Counted from the first letter of the stretch, positions 1 through 9,825 are shown. The stretch is DNA of 64,000 bases from Hyphomonadaceae bacterium (GCA_027485145.1 JAIXRO010000113.1:1-64000); one strand, 5' to 3'. Translations and numbers: made by a program. The notes: generated from the sequence alone by a model not told the origin.

Positions 1-33
1 ACCAGTCCTCAGTGATAATCCGGAGAGGTATTC

Positions 34-267
34 ATGTCCGACGTTCTTGAGCGCGTGAAAAAAATTGTCGTCGAGAATCTCGACGTGGAAGCTGACAAAG
101 TCATCGAGAGCGCGAGCTTCATCGACGACCTCGGTGCGGACTCCCTGGACCTCGTCGAGCTGGTCATGGCTTTCGAGGAAGAGTTCAACATCGAAATCCC
201 CGATGACGTGCAGGAGTCGATCCGCTCGGTCGGCGACGCCGTGACCCACATCAAGGCGCACATTTAA
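34..267 (+). CDS. acpP: Acyl carrier protein AcpP
   Basis: Acyl carrier protein of 77 residues, the normal family length. It carries growing acyl chains between the soluble fatty acid synthase enzymes and feeds lipid A and phospholipid synthesis. The 4'-phosphopantetheine attachment site is Ser37 in GADSLDLVE (residues 34-42), fully intact, and the protein is acidic and predicted all-helical as expected. A strong ribosome binding site, GGAGAGG at 22-28, sits five bases before the ATG and fixes the start. fabF follows after 15 bases, the common acpP-fabF order. The promoter must lie left of the window. Confidence 0.98.
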   Translation: MSDVLERVKKIVVENLDVEADKVIESASFIDDLGADSLDLVELVMAFEEEFNIEIPDDVQESIRSVGDAVTHIKAHI

Positions 268-282
268 GGCGATCAGTCCTAG

Positions 283-1569
283 ATGTCCGAACGCCGCGTC
301 GTCATCACAGGCATTGGTATCGTGTCCCCGCTTGCGATGGGCCGCGAAGCCACATGGGAGCGCCTGATCGCCGGCAAGTCCGGCGCAGGCCCCATCGACA
401 AGTTCGATGCCTCCGATCTGCCCTGCAAGATCGCGTTCCAGGTGCCCTACGCATCCGGGCGCGGCGGCGGCGCAGGCGATCCGCATGCCTTTGACCCTGA
501 CAAGTTCGTCACGGCCAAGGAACAGCGGCGTACGGACGAGTTCATCGTCTATGCGATCGCGGCCGCCGACGAGGCGCTCGAAGATGCAAACTGGAAACCT
601 GAAACGGATGAAGACCAGGAGCGCACCGGCGTCCTGATCGGCTCCGGCATCGGCGGTCTCGAGACGATCTACGAGACGTCGATCATCCTGCACGAGCAGG
701 GCCCCCGCAAGGTCAGCCCGTTCTTCATCCCGGCCTCGCTGATCAACCTCGCCTCTGGCCAGGTCTCGATTCGCCACGGCCTCAAGGGCCCGAACCACTC
801 GGTCGTCACCGCCTGCGCCACCGGCGCGCATGCCATTGGCGACTCGGCGCGGCTGATCAAATACGGCGATGCAGACATTATGGTCGCCGGCGGCGCCGAA
901 GCCGTCATTGGCCGTCTCGGCATTGCAGGCTTCTGCGCGGCCAAGGCCATGTCCACCGGCTTCAATGACACCCCGGAAAAAGCGTCGCGTCCCTATGACA
1001 AGGACCGCGACGGGTTCGTCATGGGCGAAGGCGCAGCCATCCTCATTCTCGAAGAATACGAACACGCCAAGAAACGCGGCGCGAAGATGTATGCCGAAGT
1101 GATCGGCTACGGCCTGCCGGGCGATGCCTATCACATCACCGCCCCGGCCGAAGGCTCCGAAGGCGGCTTCCGCGCCATGAAGATGGCGCTGAAGAATGCC
1201 GGCATCGACCCGACCGAGATCGACTATGTGAACGCCCACGGCACCTCGACGCCGAAAGGTGACGAAGGCGAAGCCGGCGCCGTCGAGCGCACCTTCGGCG
1301 ACCATGCGAAAAACCTCTCGATGTCGTCCACCAAATCCGCCGTCGGCCACCTGCTCGGCGCGGCCGGCGCCATCGAAGCCGCCTTCTGCGCGCTGGCGAT
1401 CCGCGATCAGGTCATGCCGCCGACCCTGAACCTCGACAATCCGAGCTTCGAGACGGTCATCGACCTGATCCCCCACAAGGCCAAGAAAGGCCGCGTGCGC
1501 GCCGCGATGTCGAACAGCTTCGGCTTTGGCGGCACCAACGCGTCGCTGATTATCCGGGAAGTCACCTGA
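283..1569 (+). CDS. fabF: 3-oxoacyl-ACP synthase II (FabF)
   Basis: Beta-ketoacyl-ACP synthase II of 428 residues, which condenses malonyl-ACP with acyl-ACP during chain elongation. The thiolase-fold Cys-His-His triad is visible: Cys178 in TACATGAH, His319 in NAHGTSTPKGD and His356 in KSAVGHLLGAAG. The C-terminal NSFGFGGTNAS is the usual family ending. A short Gly-rich stretch near residues 59-66 (GRGGGAGD) is a local insertion relative to many FabF proteins. It lies directly after acpP and is probably cotranscribed, delivering enzyme and carrier together. Confidence 0.97.
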   Translation: MSERRVVITGIGIVSPLAMGREATWERLIAGKSGAGPIDKFDASDLPCKIAFQVPYASGRGGGAGDPHAFDPDKFVTAKEQRRTDEFIVYAIAAADEALEDANWKPETDEDQERTGVLIGSGIGGLETIYETSIILHEQGPRKVSPFFIPASLINLASGQVSIRHGLKGPNHSVVTACATGAHAIGDSARLIKYGDADIMVAGGAEAVIGRLGIAGFCAAKAMSTGFNDTPEKASRPYDKDRDGFVMGEGAAILILEEYEHAKKRGAKMYAEVIGYGLPGDAYHITAPAEGSEGGFRAMKMALKNAGIDPTEIDYVNAHGTSTPKGDEGEAGAVERTFGDHAKNLSMSSTKSAVGHLLGAAGAIEAAFCALAIRDQVMPPTLNLDNPSFETVIDLIPHKAKKGRVRAAMSNSFGFGGTNASLIIREVT

Positions 1570-1678
1570 CATCACGGCGGCCCGGCCTACATTGGGCGAA
1601 CAAGAATGCGCAGGGCGCATTTCCGGGCCGGGCGGGGCACGGTAAAAGGGCACTCAGTGTCCGGCAGAGGAGGCCCTC

Positions 1679-2719
1679 ATGCGATTCCTGAAAGCGCTGT
1701 TCGTCTGGACGTTCATGCTGGCATGTCTCGCGGCCGCCGCCGCCGCTGCCGGCTGGTTCTGGTATAACGCGGAAATCGCGCGCCCGGGTCCGCTCGCCCG
1801 TGAAGCCGTGATTCAGGTCGAGCCGGGAGAAACCTTGTCGGGCGTCGCCGCGCGTCTCGAACGGGAAGGCATCATCCGCGACGCGCGCCTGATGCAGCTG
1901 AAATCGCGCATCGACGGCACCGAGCTCGCGATCAAATCCGGGGAATACATCGTCGAGCCGCAGGCCAGCCTCAACCAAGTGCTCAGCATACTGATCGAAG
2001 GCCGTTCAATCCTCTACAGCATCCTGCTCAAGGAAGGGCTGACAACCCAGCAGATGCTGCGCGAAATCGAAGCTCACGAACACCTCACCGGCCCGATGCC
2101 GGAGCCGCCGCCCGCAGAAGGCTCGATGCTTCCGGACACCTACATGTTCCACAAGGGCATGACGCGCGTCGAGCTGGTGGAGAAGATCATGGCCGCACAG
2201 ACGCAGGTCATGGAGGAGCTCTGGCCGACGCGTCAGGAAAACCTTCCCTTTGATACGCCGGAGGAAGCCATTATCCTCGCTTCTGTGGTCGAAAAGGAAT
2301 CCGGCAAACCCGAAGACCGCGACCTTGTGGCCGGCCTCTTCGTCGGACGTCTTCGCAACGGCATGCGCCTGCAAAGTGATCCTACCATCGTCTATGGAAT
2401 CTCAAAAGGCGAACCGCTCTATAACAGCAAGGGCGAACGCCGTACCTTGCTGCGCTCTGAGATCGACCGCCATACCGAATGGAACACCTATCAGGTCGAT
2501 GGTCTGCCCAAGACCGCCATCGCCAATCCGGGCCGCGACTCCATCGCAGCCGTGCTGAACCCTCCGGACACGGACTATGTCTTCTTCGTCGCCGAGTGCA
2601 AGGACGGGGTGATCACGGGCGAACACGTCTTCAGCAAGACCAACGCCGAGCATGAACGCGCGGTCGCCGCCTACCGCGAGTGCGAGCGCAAGGAAATCGA
2701 GCGGGAGCGCGCGAACTGA
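1679..2719 (+). CDS. mltG: Endolytic murein transglycosylase MltG (YceG)
   Basis: Membrane-anchored lytic transglycosylase of 346 residues that cuts nascent peptidoglycan strands and so sets glycan length. One N-terminal membrane segment (about residues 6-29, Ala-rich) is followed by a LysM-like region (45-110) and the YceG catalytic domain. Glu205 in ASVVEKES matches the catalytic Glu of the family, and LQSDPTIVYG further on is also conserved. The ribosome binding site GAGGAGG at 1667-1673 precedes the ATG. The stop overlaps the next start (TGATG), so yicC is likely translationally coupled; mltG next to yicC and gmk is frequent in alphaproteobacteria. Confidence 0.95.
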   Translation: MRFLKALFVWTFMLACLAAAAAAAGWFWYNAEIARPGPLAREAVIQVEPGETLSGVAARLEREGIIRDARLMQLKSRIDGTELAIKSGEYIVEPQASLNQVLSILIEGRSILYSILLKEGLTTQQMLREIEAHEHLTGPMPEPPPAEGSMLPDTYMFHKGMTRVELVEKIMAAQTQVMEELWPTRQENLPFDTPEEAIILASVVEKESGKPEDRDLVAGLFVGRLRNGMRLQSDPTIVYGISKGEPLYNSKGERRTLLRSEIDRHTEWNTYQVDGLPKTAIANPGRDSIAAVLNPPDTDYVFFVAECKDGVITGEHVFSKTNAEHERAVAAYRECERKEIERERAN

Positions 2720-3606
2720 TGGGCGTCCTGTCCGGCATGACCGGCTTTGCCCGCGTGACCGGGGAAGAAAGCTGGGGCGCCTGGGCCTGGGAAGCCAAGA
2801 GCGTCAATGGCCGCTCGCTGGATGTCCGCGTCAGTGTCCCGCCGGGTTTTGAAGCGCTGGAACGCGACATCAAGGCACAAGCCAGCGAGCGGTTCAATCG
2901 CGGCTCCCTGCAGGTCAGCCTGCGGGTCGATCTCGCCTCCGGCAGCGGCGGTGTGGTGATCGATCACGCGCTGCTCGGCGCCTTGGTGGACGCCGCCCGG
3001 GAGGCAGCCGGAACCCAGCCGACACCGGAAGCCGTCGCCACGCTGATGACGATCAAGGGCGTCGTCGAAACCACCGGCGCCTCACTGCGCGACTTTGCGT
3101 CGAACGAGGCCGCGATGACGGTGCTCACGGCGGGTGCCCGGGAGGCGATCCGTCAGCTGGCGGAGGGCCGTCTTGCGGAAGGCGCAGACCTGAAATCCCT
3201 CCTATCTGCACATCTGGACGAGATCGCCGCCCGGTCTGCCGAAGCCGCCGAGCTCGCCGCCAGCCAGCCGGGTCTCATCAAGGCGAAACTGCACAAGCAG
3301 CTCGACGAACTCGACCGTGAAGGCCGAGTCGATGCTGAGCGTTTCGCTGCCGAAGCCGCCCTCTCCGCCGCCCGGGCCGATGTGCGCGAGGAGCTCGACC
3401 GTCTCGCCGCCCATGTGCGCACCGGCCGGGACCTGCTCGCCGCCGGCTCGCCCGCAGGTCGCAAGCTCGATTTCCTCGCCCAGGAACTCAACCGCGAAGC
3501 CAACACGCTCTGCTCGAAATCCGTCAGCGCCGATTTGACGAATGTGGGACTCAGCCTCAAAGGGTTGATTGACCAGTTCAAGGAGCAATCGGCCAATGTC
3601 GAATAG
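2719..3606 (+). CDS. yicC: YicC family endoribonuclease
   Basis: YicC/YloC family protein, 295 residues from the ATG overlapping the mltG stop. The opening MTGFARV is the family signature, and the C-terminal half contains the conserved block around RKLDFLAQELNREANTLCSK. E. coli YicC is reported to act as an endoribonuclease and to affect stationary-phase survival; that role is transferred by homology only. The Ala/Glu-rich centre (residues about 150-240) looks like the long helical hairpin of the family. It overlaps gmk by 11 bases, the classical yicC-gmk pairing. An internal ATG at 2737 (starting exactly MTGFARV) is an alternative start. Confidence 0.93.
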   Translation: MGVLSGMTGFARVTGEESWGAWAWEAKSVNGRSLDVRVSVPPGFEALERDIKAQASERFNRGSLQVSLRVDLASGSGGVVIDHALLGALVDAAREAAGTQPTPEAVATLMTIKGVVETTGASLRDFASNEAAMTVLTAGAREAIRQLAEGRLAEGADLKSLLSAHLDEIAARSAEAAELAASQPGLIKAKLHKQLDELDREGRVDAERFAAEAALSAARADVREELDRLAAHVRTGRDLLAAGSPAGRKLDFLAQELNREANTLCSKSVSADLTNVGLSLKGLIDQFKEQSANVE

Positions 3607-4249
3607 CGGACATCCCAAGGACCACGGACGCCGCCGCGGCCTGATGCTCGTGCTGTCCAGCCCGTCGGGCGCGGGCAAGACGACCATGGCCAAGATGCTG
3701 CTCGACGAATTTCCGGATGTGAAACTTTCCATCTCGGCGACGACGCGCGAACGCCGCCCGAACGAAGTCGACGGCAAGGATTACTGGTTCAAGACCGAAG
3801 CCGAATTCCAGGCGATGATCCGTCGTAGCGAGTTCCTCGAATGGGCCCACGTCTTCGACAAATACTACGGTACTCCCAAGGCCGATACCGTCGCCCGACT
3901 CGATGCCGGAGAGGACGTCCTCTTCGATGTGGACTGGCAAGGCGCCGATGCGCTGCACGATCAGATGCCGAACGATGTCGTCTCGGTGTTCATCTTGCCG
4001 CCCAGCATTGTTGCGCTGGAAGAACGCCTTGCCAATCGCCCAGGCTCCAACCCGGAGATGGTCGCGCGGCGCATGATCGATGCCAAGCGCGAGATCATGC
4101 ACTGGCGGCGCTACGACTATGTGATCGTCAACGAAGACCTGGCGGTCGCTTACCAGCGCTTAAAGCGTATCCTGCTGACCGAACGCCTCAAGCGCCTTCG
4201 CCAGCTGGATCTCGAAGATCACGTGCGAAGGCTGTTGGGCGAGGCTTAG
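3596..4249 (+). CDS. gmk: Guanylate kinase
   Basis: Guanylate kinase, 217 residues, converting GMP to GDP with ATP in the cytoplasm. The P-loop SSPSGAGKTT is at residues 21-30, followed by the GMP-binding region with SISATTRERRPNEVDGKDY. The ATG at 3596 was chosen because it overlaps the end of yicC and gives a normal length with a short polar N-terminus; an in-frame extension to 3569 would lie inside yicC without added similarity. The last bases overlap the convergent rsmA by 4, so there is no room for a separate terminator between them. Confidence 0.96.
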   Translation: MSNSGHPKDHGRRRGLMLVLSSPSGAGKTTMAKMLLDEFPDVKLSISATTRERRPNEVDGKDYWFKTEAEFQAMIRRSEFLEWAHVFDKYYGTPKADTVARLDAGEDVLFDVDWQGADALHDQMPNDVVSVFILPPSIVALEERLANRPGSNPEMVARRMIDAKREIMHWRRYDYVIVNEDLAVAYQRLKRILLTERLKRLRQLDLEDHVRRLLGEA

Positions 4250-5079
4250 GCGAGGCTCTCCGCCAGCTTCCGGAACTGCGCCTGTGTCAGCGTCTCGGCC
4301 CGCGCGGTCGGATCGATGCCGCAATCCTGCAGCCACAGCTCCGCCTTGAGGCCGCGCTTCTTGGCGAACGGCTTCAGCGCTGCGCGCAGCATCTTCCGGC
4401 GCTGGCCGAACGCCGCGCCGGCGACCTGCTCAAGCAGTTCGATGTGTTCGAAGCGCTTGTCCGGCGGCAGCGGCTCGAACACGGCCACCGCGCTGTCCAC
4501 CTTCGGCGGCGGCGTGAACGCGCCCGGCGGCAGGGTGAAGGAAATATAAGGCCGCGTCACCGCCTGCGCGAGGACCGCCAATCGTCCGTAGGCGTCCGTG
4601 TCAGGCTTGGCGCAGATCCGCTCGGCCACTTCCTTCTGGAACATCAGGGCCATCTCGCCGCGCCAGTCGCCCGCCTTCAGCCAATCGACCAGCAGGGGCG
4701 TTCCGACATTGTACGGAAGGTTCGCGATGATCATCGCCGGCCCGCCGCTCACGCCCGCCTCGTCCAGCGCCTTCTCCCAGCGCACTTTTCGTGCATCTTT
4801 CGCCAGCACCGTCAGTTGCCCGCTCGCCGCTTCCGGCCAGCTCAACAGCGCCTCCGAAAACCGCGCATCTGTCTCGACCGCGATCAGCTTTGCCGGCCCC
4901 TCGTTGAGGATCGCCCGCGTCAGCCCGCCAGGGCCCGGGCCGACCTCGATCACCGTGCGTCCCTTCGGCGAGCCTGCCGCATTGGCGGCGCGCTTCAGGA
5001 TCGAGGGGTCGAACAGGAAATGCTGGCCGAGTGATTTGCGGGCGGGCGCATCGGTCAGGGCAGGGTGCGGTTCGGTCAC
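4246..5079 (-). CDS. rsmA: 16S rRNA (adenine1518-N6/adenine1519-N6)-dimethyltransferase RsmA (KsgA)
   Basis: RsmA/KsgA of 277 residues, which dimethylates two adjacent adenines in helix 45 of 16S rRNA late in 30S assembly, using S-adenosylmethionine. The opening KSLGQHFL (residues 15-22), the SAM-binding EVGPGPGG (45-52) and the catalytic NLPY (120-123) are all intact. It is the last gene of the minus-strand run lptD-surA-pdxA-rsmA. Its start overlaps the pdxA stop by 4 bases (ATGA), indicating coupling. Confidence 0.97.
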   Translation of the reverse strand: MTEPHPALTDAPARKSLGQHFLFDPSILKRAANAAGSPKGRTVIEVGPGPGGLTRAILNEGPAKLIAVETDARFSEALLSWPEAASGQLTVLAKDARKVRWEKALDEAGVSGGPAMIIANLPYNVGTPLLVDWLKAGDWRGEMALMFQKEVAERICAKPDTDAYGRLAVLAQAVTRPYISFTLPPGAFTPPPKVDSAVAVFEPLPPDKRFEHIELLEQVAGAAFGQRRKMLRAALKPFAKKRGLKAELWLQDCGIDPTARAETLTQAQFRKLAESLA

Positions 5080-6080
5080 GCGAAGGCCTTCCGGCGGTTG
5101 AGAGCGAATACTGCGGCAAGGCGGATCGCGGCGATCAGGCTGTCAGCGCGGCAGTTGCCGTTCGCGGCCGCATCATACGCCGTCCCATGATCGGGACTGG
5201 TACGCACGATCGGCAGGCCAAGCGTCGAGTTCACCCCGCCCCACAGGTCCAGCGTCTTGACCGGGATAAGGCCCTGATCATGCGTCATCGCGATCACCGC
5301 GTCATGGGCGCCGGACAGCGCTTCGGCAAAAACCGTATCGCCGGGCCGCGCATCCGAGATGGCGATACCTTCCGTGCGCAGACGGTCCGCTGCCGGATTG
5401 ATGATGTCGATTTCCTCGCGGCCAATCGCGCCGCCTTCGCCTGCATGCGGGTTGAGCCCCGAGAAGGCGAGGCGCGGCGCCGCAATGCCGAAATCCCGGG
5501 CCAGCGCTGCATGGACCACGCGCGCCGTCCGCTCCAGACGCCCATCTCCCAGCACGCCGGAAACCTGCGCAAGCGGCATATGGATCGTCGCCAGCGCCAC
5601 CCGAAGCCCGCCGCCGGTGAGCATCATCACCGGGTTCGCGGCATGTCCCGCCGCCTCGCACAGGTGCGCCACAAACTCCGTATGCCCCGGAAACCTGAAA
5701 CCGCGGTCATACAGCAGCGCCTTGTTGATGGGATTGGTTACGATCCCCGAGGCGCGCCCCGCAAGCGCGTCCGCCACAGCCATTTCGATTGCCCGGATGA
5801 TCGCCGGCGCCGCGTCCGCATGCGGCCGCCCCGGGACCATCTTGGGCACGCCGTCCAGCGCCATCACCGGCAGCGCATGGGTGAAAACCTCCAGCGCCTC
5901 GCCGGGCGACCGGATCACCTCGACCGGCACACCCGAAATCAGCTCCGGGGCGCCAATGAAATAGAATGCAAGTTCCGGCTCGCCGCGCAGCGCGGTCCAT
6001 GCCGCCGCCGTGATTGCGGGGCCGCAACCGGCCGGATCGCCCATTGTCAGGGCCAGGGGAAGGTGAGGGGCTTGGGTCAC
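5076..6080 (-). CDS. pdxA: 4-hydroxythreonine-4-phosphate dehydrogenase PdxA
   Basis: PdxA of 334 residues, the NAD-dependent dehydrogenase of DXP-dependent pyridoxal phosphate synthesis. TMGDPAG (residues 12-18) opens the protein. The metal-binding histidines are visible in the GHTEF, GLNPHAGEGG and MTHDQGLIPVK blocks. The first block reads GDPAGCGP where most relatives have GDPAGIGP, a mild change. It sits between surA (64 bases upstream) and rsmA (4-base overlap), the order seen across Proteobacteria. Confidence 0.96.
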   Translation of the reverse strand: MTQAPHLPLALTMGDPAGCGPAITAAAWTALRGEPELAFYFIGAPELISGVPVEVIRSPGEALEVFTHALPVMALDGVPKMVPGRPHADAAPAIIRAIEMAVADALAGRASGIVTNPINKALLYDRGFRFPGHTEFVAHLCEAAGHAANPVMMLTGGGLRVALATIHMPLAQVSGVLGDGRLERTARVVHAALARDFGIAAPRLAFSGLNPHAGEGGAIGREEIDIINPAADRLRTEGIAISDARPGDTVFAEALSGAHDAVIAMTHDQGLIPVKTLDLWGGVNSTLGLPIVRTSPDHGTAYDAAANGNCRADSLIAAIRLAAVFALNRRKAFA

Positions 6081-6144
6081 CCCGGCGATGTCGCGCCAAT
6101 CCGCCCTTCAGGCAAGCGCAATTCGCGCCAGACGGTATCAGCCA

Positions 6145-7383
6145 CTAGCGGTAGATGATCGTCGCATCCCGGCGGGAATTGCGCAGTTCGCGCTCCGAGA
6201 TCATGTTCAGCTCGCGCGCCTTGATGGAGTTCTTGAGGTCCTCTTTCGAGGGCAGCGCCTCGGCGCCGTCTTCGCGCCGGCACACATACATCACCGCAAG
6301 CCCGCCGCCGACGGCGAAAACTTCCGTCGGCTTGCCCACTTCTGTGGCGAGCACGAGATCTCGCCCTTCCGGGCCAAGCTCGACGATATCGATATCGGTC
6401 AGGTCCTGCGCGCGCAGGGCGCTGCGGGAGTTGGCAACCGAATTGACGTCCGCACACGTCTTGATGCGCGACATGGCTTCGGTCAGCGTTTCTTCCTTCG
6501 CATCCGTGCTCACGAGGCGTTTCAGGTCCACTTTCGTGGTTGGCTGGCTTGGCTCCCGCTTGCCGCTGACCTGCAGGATATAGACACCGCTTTCCACTTC
6601 GACCGGGGTCAGCAAGGCGGGCACGGTCGGCGAAGCCAGCACGGCCGCTGCCAGGGCATCGGACATGTCGTCCGCGGTCACCCAGCCCATGTCACCTCCT
6701 GTAGCGGCGGTCGGCGCCGAGGAGATCCGCTGTGCGGCGACGCGGAAGTCGGCGCCCTGATTCAGCTGCGCAATGATGGAATTGGCGGCTTTCAGCGCTT
6801 CCAGCCGGGTCTCGGCGTCTGGCGCGTAGAGAAAGATTTCGCTGACGCGGAACTGGGTTTTCTTCGATGCGGTGCGCAGACGGTTCAGCTGGTCGTCGAC
6901 CTGGCTTTCCGAAACCCGGATGCGCGAGCCATAGAGACCGCTCATCAGACGGTTCCAGGCGATGTCTGCGCGGATCTGTTCCTCAAGGCTGACCGGGTTC
7001 ACGCCCGCGGCCTGCAGCTGTTCGCGAAGGCCCTCGGCGCCAACGCCGCTTTCGGTTGCCATATCGCTCATCTGCGCATTGATTTCGGCCGGCTCGACCT
7101 CGACTTCGAACTCGGCCACCCGGTCCAGCTGCAGCCGCTCGTCGATCAGCTGTTCGAGCGCCTGTCCGGTAATCTGCTGAACCTGCTCCTGCGAGGGTGC
7201 CTGGCGCCCTAGCGTCAGGAGCAGTAGGCGCGCGCGCTGACGCACATCGGAATAGGAAATCGGCTTGTCATTGACGATGGCGGCGATGCCTTCGAGCTGC
7301 AGACGGTTTTCTTCCGCCGCCTGGGCCAGCGCGACCGGCGCGCTAAGAGCCACGAGGGCTGCCATCATCACTGCACGTAACAT
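6145..7383 (-). CDS. surA: SurA-type periplasmic chaperone / peptidyl-prolyl isomerase
   Basis: Periplasmic chaperone of 412 residues with a clear signal peptide (residues 1-20, ending ALAQA). An N-terminal SurA chaperone region (about 25-160, with AAIVNDKPISYSDV) is followed by a parvulin rotamase domain (about 165-265, with FRVSEIFL and GGDMGWV). E. coli SurA has two rotamase domains; only one clear copy is seen here, as in many alphaproteobacteria, and the rest is helical. SurA delivers unfolded barrel proteins to the Bam machinery. It lies directly downstream of lptD, whose product is a SurA client. Confidence 0.9.
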   Translation of the reverse strand: MLRAVMMAALVALSAPVALAQAAEENRLQLEGIAAIVNDKPISYSDVRQRARLLLLTLGRQAPSQEQVQQITGQALEQLIDERLQLDRVAEFEVEVEPAEINAQMSDMATESGVGAEGLREQLQAAGVNPVSLEEQIRADIAWNRLMSGLYGSRIRVSESQVDDQLNRLRTASKKTQFRVSEIFLYAPDAETRLEALKAANSIIAQLNQGADFRVAAQRISSAPTAATGGDMGWVTADDMSDALAAAVLASPTVPALLTPVEVESGVYILQVSGKREPSQPTTKVDLKRLVSTDAKEETLTEAMSRIKTCADVNSVANSRSALRAQDLTDIDIVELGPEGRDLVLATEVGKPTEVFAVGGGLAVMYVCRREDGAEALPSKEDLKNSIKARELNMISERELRNSRRDATIIYR

Positions 7384-7521
7384 TCACGTCCTCCGTGGAA
7401 TTTTCGCGTCGCGGGAGCCGTTTAGCCGCTTCGCGCAGACCTTACAAATCCCGGCTAGCGGCGCAACGCACCAGCACAGTAACCCGCTTGGGTATTGCAG
7501 GTTCGCCCTCGGCGATCCAAA

Positions 7522-9825
7522 TCAATCGAACTCGTCGGAACCAAAATTACCAAGTGATTTCAAGGTAAAGCGGAACTGGAAGTTTTCAGAAGGCCCAAGT
7601 GTCCGGTCGAACTGCTCGTTTCGGCTGTAAACCAGTTCGAATCGCGAACACGGGTCCGAGAACGCCAACCCGATTTCCTGCTGTGCGTTCAGGTTACCCG
7701 CAATGTCGCGCAGCTGGCTGAAGATGATGGAGTAATTCTTCGTCACCTGCACTTCACCCTGCAGGAACACGCCCTCATCCGGCACGCGGAGCGGGCTGAT
7801 CCGCTGGTTGATATTGTAATATTGCGCCACGCCCCGGAAGCGTTTCAGGGAGGTGGACAAGCGCAGGTCGACGCGGTTGAGAGCGAACTCCTCATCGTCC
7901 ACCCGCAGCCGGCTGGACAGCTTCAGCGCAGGGCCGAAATCCAGCGAAGTCGTTGCGACCCAGTCAGATGCAGTGCCATCGAGGTTCGAGGCGACGTTAA
8001 AGGCTTCATCGGCCCTCGAGCGCCAGCGCCGGCCCACCTGCGTGCTGAGTTCCGTGCCGTTCTTCCAGAGCGCGCGTGCGGTAATCCCGGCGCTGACCTT
8101 GCCGTCGCCTTCATAGAGATCAAAGTTTCCGAAGCCGTTGGCGTCAAACAGGGACGACTCGTCGGACTCGTAAAGCTGGCTGTCCTCGATCGGAATCGCC
8201 GGATCGTTCGCATTCGAGAAACCCCAGGCGCCCATCACGGCAGGCTCCAGCGTGAAGTCCACCGTCTTGCCGGGGCGGATCATCGGATAGGCGATCTTGG
8301 CGCCGGCATTTCCGACTGCGCGCGACACGCTGCTCTTGCCGCTGATCTCTTTGTCCAGCCCGTAGAAATCGCCGCGCAGCTCCGCAAACGGCTCGAATGT
8401 GAAACCGCCCGGCAGCAGGTTGAAGTCACGCCATTCGGCCCCTGCGCTCACCCGCTGGCTGTCAGCGCCCACATCGCGCCGAAGCACGGCGGACGACAGG
8501 TTCACATTGGCAAACCCGTAACTGCCGAGATCCCAGTTCTTTTCCGCATAGAGCAGCGGCGCCACGAAGGGCAGGCGGTCGGCATCATCCTGGCCGCGCA
8601 GGCCCTGCGATTTGAGGATCGCCACGTCGGCATAGTAGTCATCGCCCTGACCCACCGCGAACAGCTGCGACAGCAGGCGGCGCGGCTGGTTCTCGTACAG
8701 GCCGCGCTTGTCGGTCTGCCCGTCGATGTCATAGCGCTTGTCGTACAGGTCGTCCGTCTGGCTCTCGACGGCAAAGCCCCACAGCCATTCCGGCGTGATC
8801 GCAAACGCACCGTTTGCATAGACATGCCCGCGGAATTGCTCCTCGCCGAACAATTCGCCATCACCGTCAAATTCGGCTTCGTTCGTCGCGCTGGCATCAA
8901 TGCGGATCGCGCCGGAATAGAACCGCTTCTTGAAGTCGACGTTCAGGACCGGCGCGACATTCTCTGACAGCCGCGGCGCAATCGTGACTTCCGAACTGTC
9001 GGAGATCGCCCAATAATAGGGCTGCTTGTAGAAGCCGCCGACCTTCGAGGACACGCCGACATCCGGGATGAGCAGGCCCGAGCGCCGCTCCGAATTCGGA
9101 TCCGGGTGCGCAAGATAAGGCAGGTAGAACACCGGAATGCCCGCCACCTCGACCACCGCATCGCGGTAGGAGATCATCTGGCTGTCCTGGTCCAGCACGG
9201 CGCGCCGCGCACGGATGCTCCAGGTGGGCGTCTTGTCGGTCTCGCAAACCTCGCAGGACGTATAGACCATCTGTTCGAGTGCGTTGATCCCGTCCGTCCG
9301 GCGTACTGCGGAGTTGGCGGCTACCGTCGCGCCTTCTGCCAGCCGCGCCGAAAAGCCGATCGCATAGCCGTCCGACAGTGTCGTGCCGACTTCCATTTCG
9401 TCCGCAAACTGCTGGGCGCCGTCCGGATCGGTCACGATGACATTGCCGCTGGCGCGGACTTTCTCTGTCGTCCGGTTGTACACCAGTTTGTCCGCCCGCA
9501 ACGTACGGCCCTGGTACAAGGCTTCGACATTACCTTCCGCGACGATGCTGTTCTCGCCGGAAATCTCGTAAACCCGGTCCGCCTCGAGGATCACGCTTTC
9601 GCTGGGAGGCTGGGGCGGGCTCCCGGTCGATGCAGCGGGCGTAATCTCCGTCACTGTGCCCGGCAGCCGCTTTGCAGCGTCCGCTTCGGCCGCCGCAGCT
9701 GGCGACGCCAAGCTGTCGGCCGCCGTTGCCTCTTGCACCTGCGCATGCGCGGCGAGCGGCAGCACGGCCGAAAATCCGGCGAGCAGCGCATACTGGGACC
9801 AGAAAGCCAAAGGTTCGACCCTCAC
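7522..9825 (-). CDS. lptD: LPS-assembly protein LptD
   Basis: Outer membrane LPS inserter, 767 residues from the chosen GTG. A signal peptide (ending LAAHAQ) is followed by an OstA/LptA-like beta-jellyroll with repeated units such as SIVAEGNVEALYQGRTLRAD. Then comes the large C-terminal barrel, starting near the Cys pair CEVCETDKTPTW and FYLPYLAHPDP, a hallmark of LptD. The reading frame stays open up to 10095, but that stretch overlaps dprA and reads as low-complexity Arg/Pro/Ser sequence. A GTG at 9825 or a TTG at 9810 (preceded by GTGAGGG) therefore fits better. The protein ends with Asp after a beta-rich segment. The gene heads the lptD-surA-pdxA-rsmA run. Confidence 0.92.
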   Translation of the reverse strand: MRVEPLAFWSQYALLAGFSAVLPLAAHAQVQEATAADSLASPAAAAEADAAKRLPGTVTEITPAASTGSPPQPPSESVILEADRVYEISGENSIVAEGNVEALYQGRTLRADKLVYNRTTEKVRASGNVIVTDPDGAQQFADEMEVGTTLSDGYAIGFSARLAEGATVAANSAVRRTDGINALEQMVYTSCEVCETDKTPTWSIRARRAVLDQDSQMISYRDAVVEVAGIPVFYLPYLAHPDPNSERRSGLLIPDVGVSSKVGGFYKQPYYWAISDSSEVTIAPRLSENVAPVLNVDFKKRFYSGAIRIDASATNEAEFDGDGELFGEEQFRGHVYANGAFAITPEWLWGFAVESQTDDLYDKRYDIDGQTDKRGLYENQPRRLLSQLFAVGQGDDYYADVAILKSQGLRGQDDADRLPFVAPLLYAEKNWDLGSYGFANVNLSSAVLRRDVGADSQRVSAGAEWRDFNLLPGGFTFEPFAELRGDFYGLDKEISGKSSVSRAVGNAGAKIAYPMIRPGKTVDFTLEPAVMGAWGFSNANDPAIPIEDSQLYESDESSLFDANGFGNFDLYEGDGKVSAGITARALWKNGTELSTQVGRRWRSRADEAFNVASNLDGTASDWVATTSLDFGPALKLSSRLRVDDEEFALNRVDLRLSTSLKRFRGVAQYYNINQRISPLRVPDEGVFLQGEVQVTKNYSIIFSQLRDIAGNLNAQQEIGLAFSDPCSRFELVYSRNEQFDRTLGPSENFQFRFTLKSLGNFGSDEFD

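Noticed and set aside
3841-5034. Long plus-strand open frame opposite rsmA
   Set aside because: Arg/His-rich composition typical of antisense frames in GC-rich DNA; rsmA on the other strand has all family motifs.
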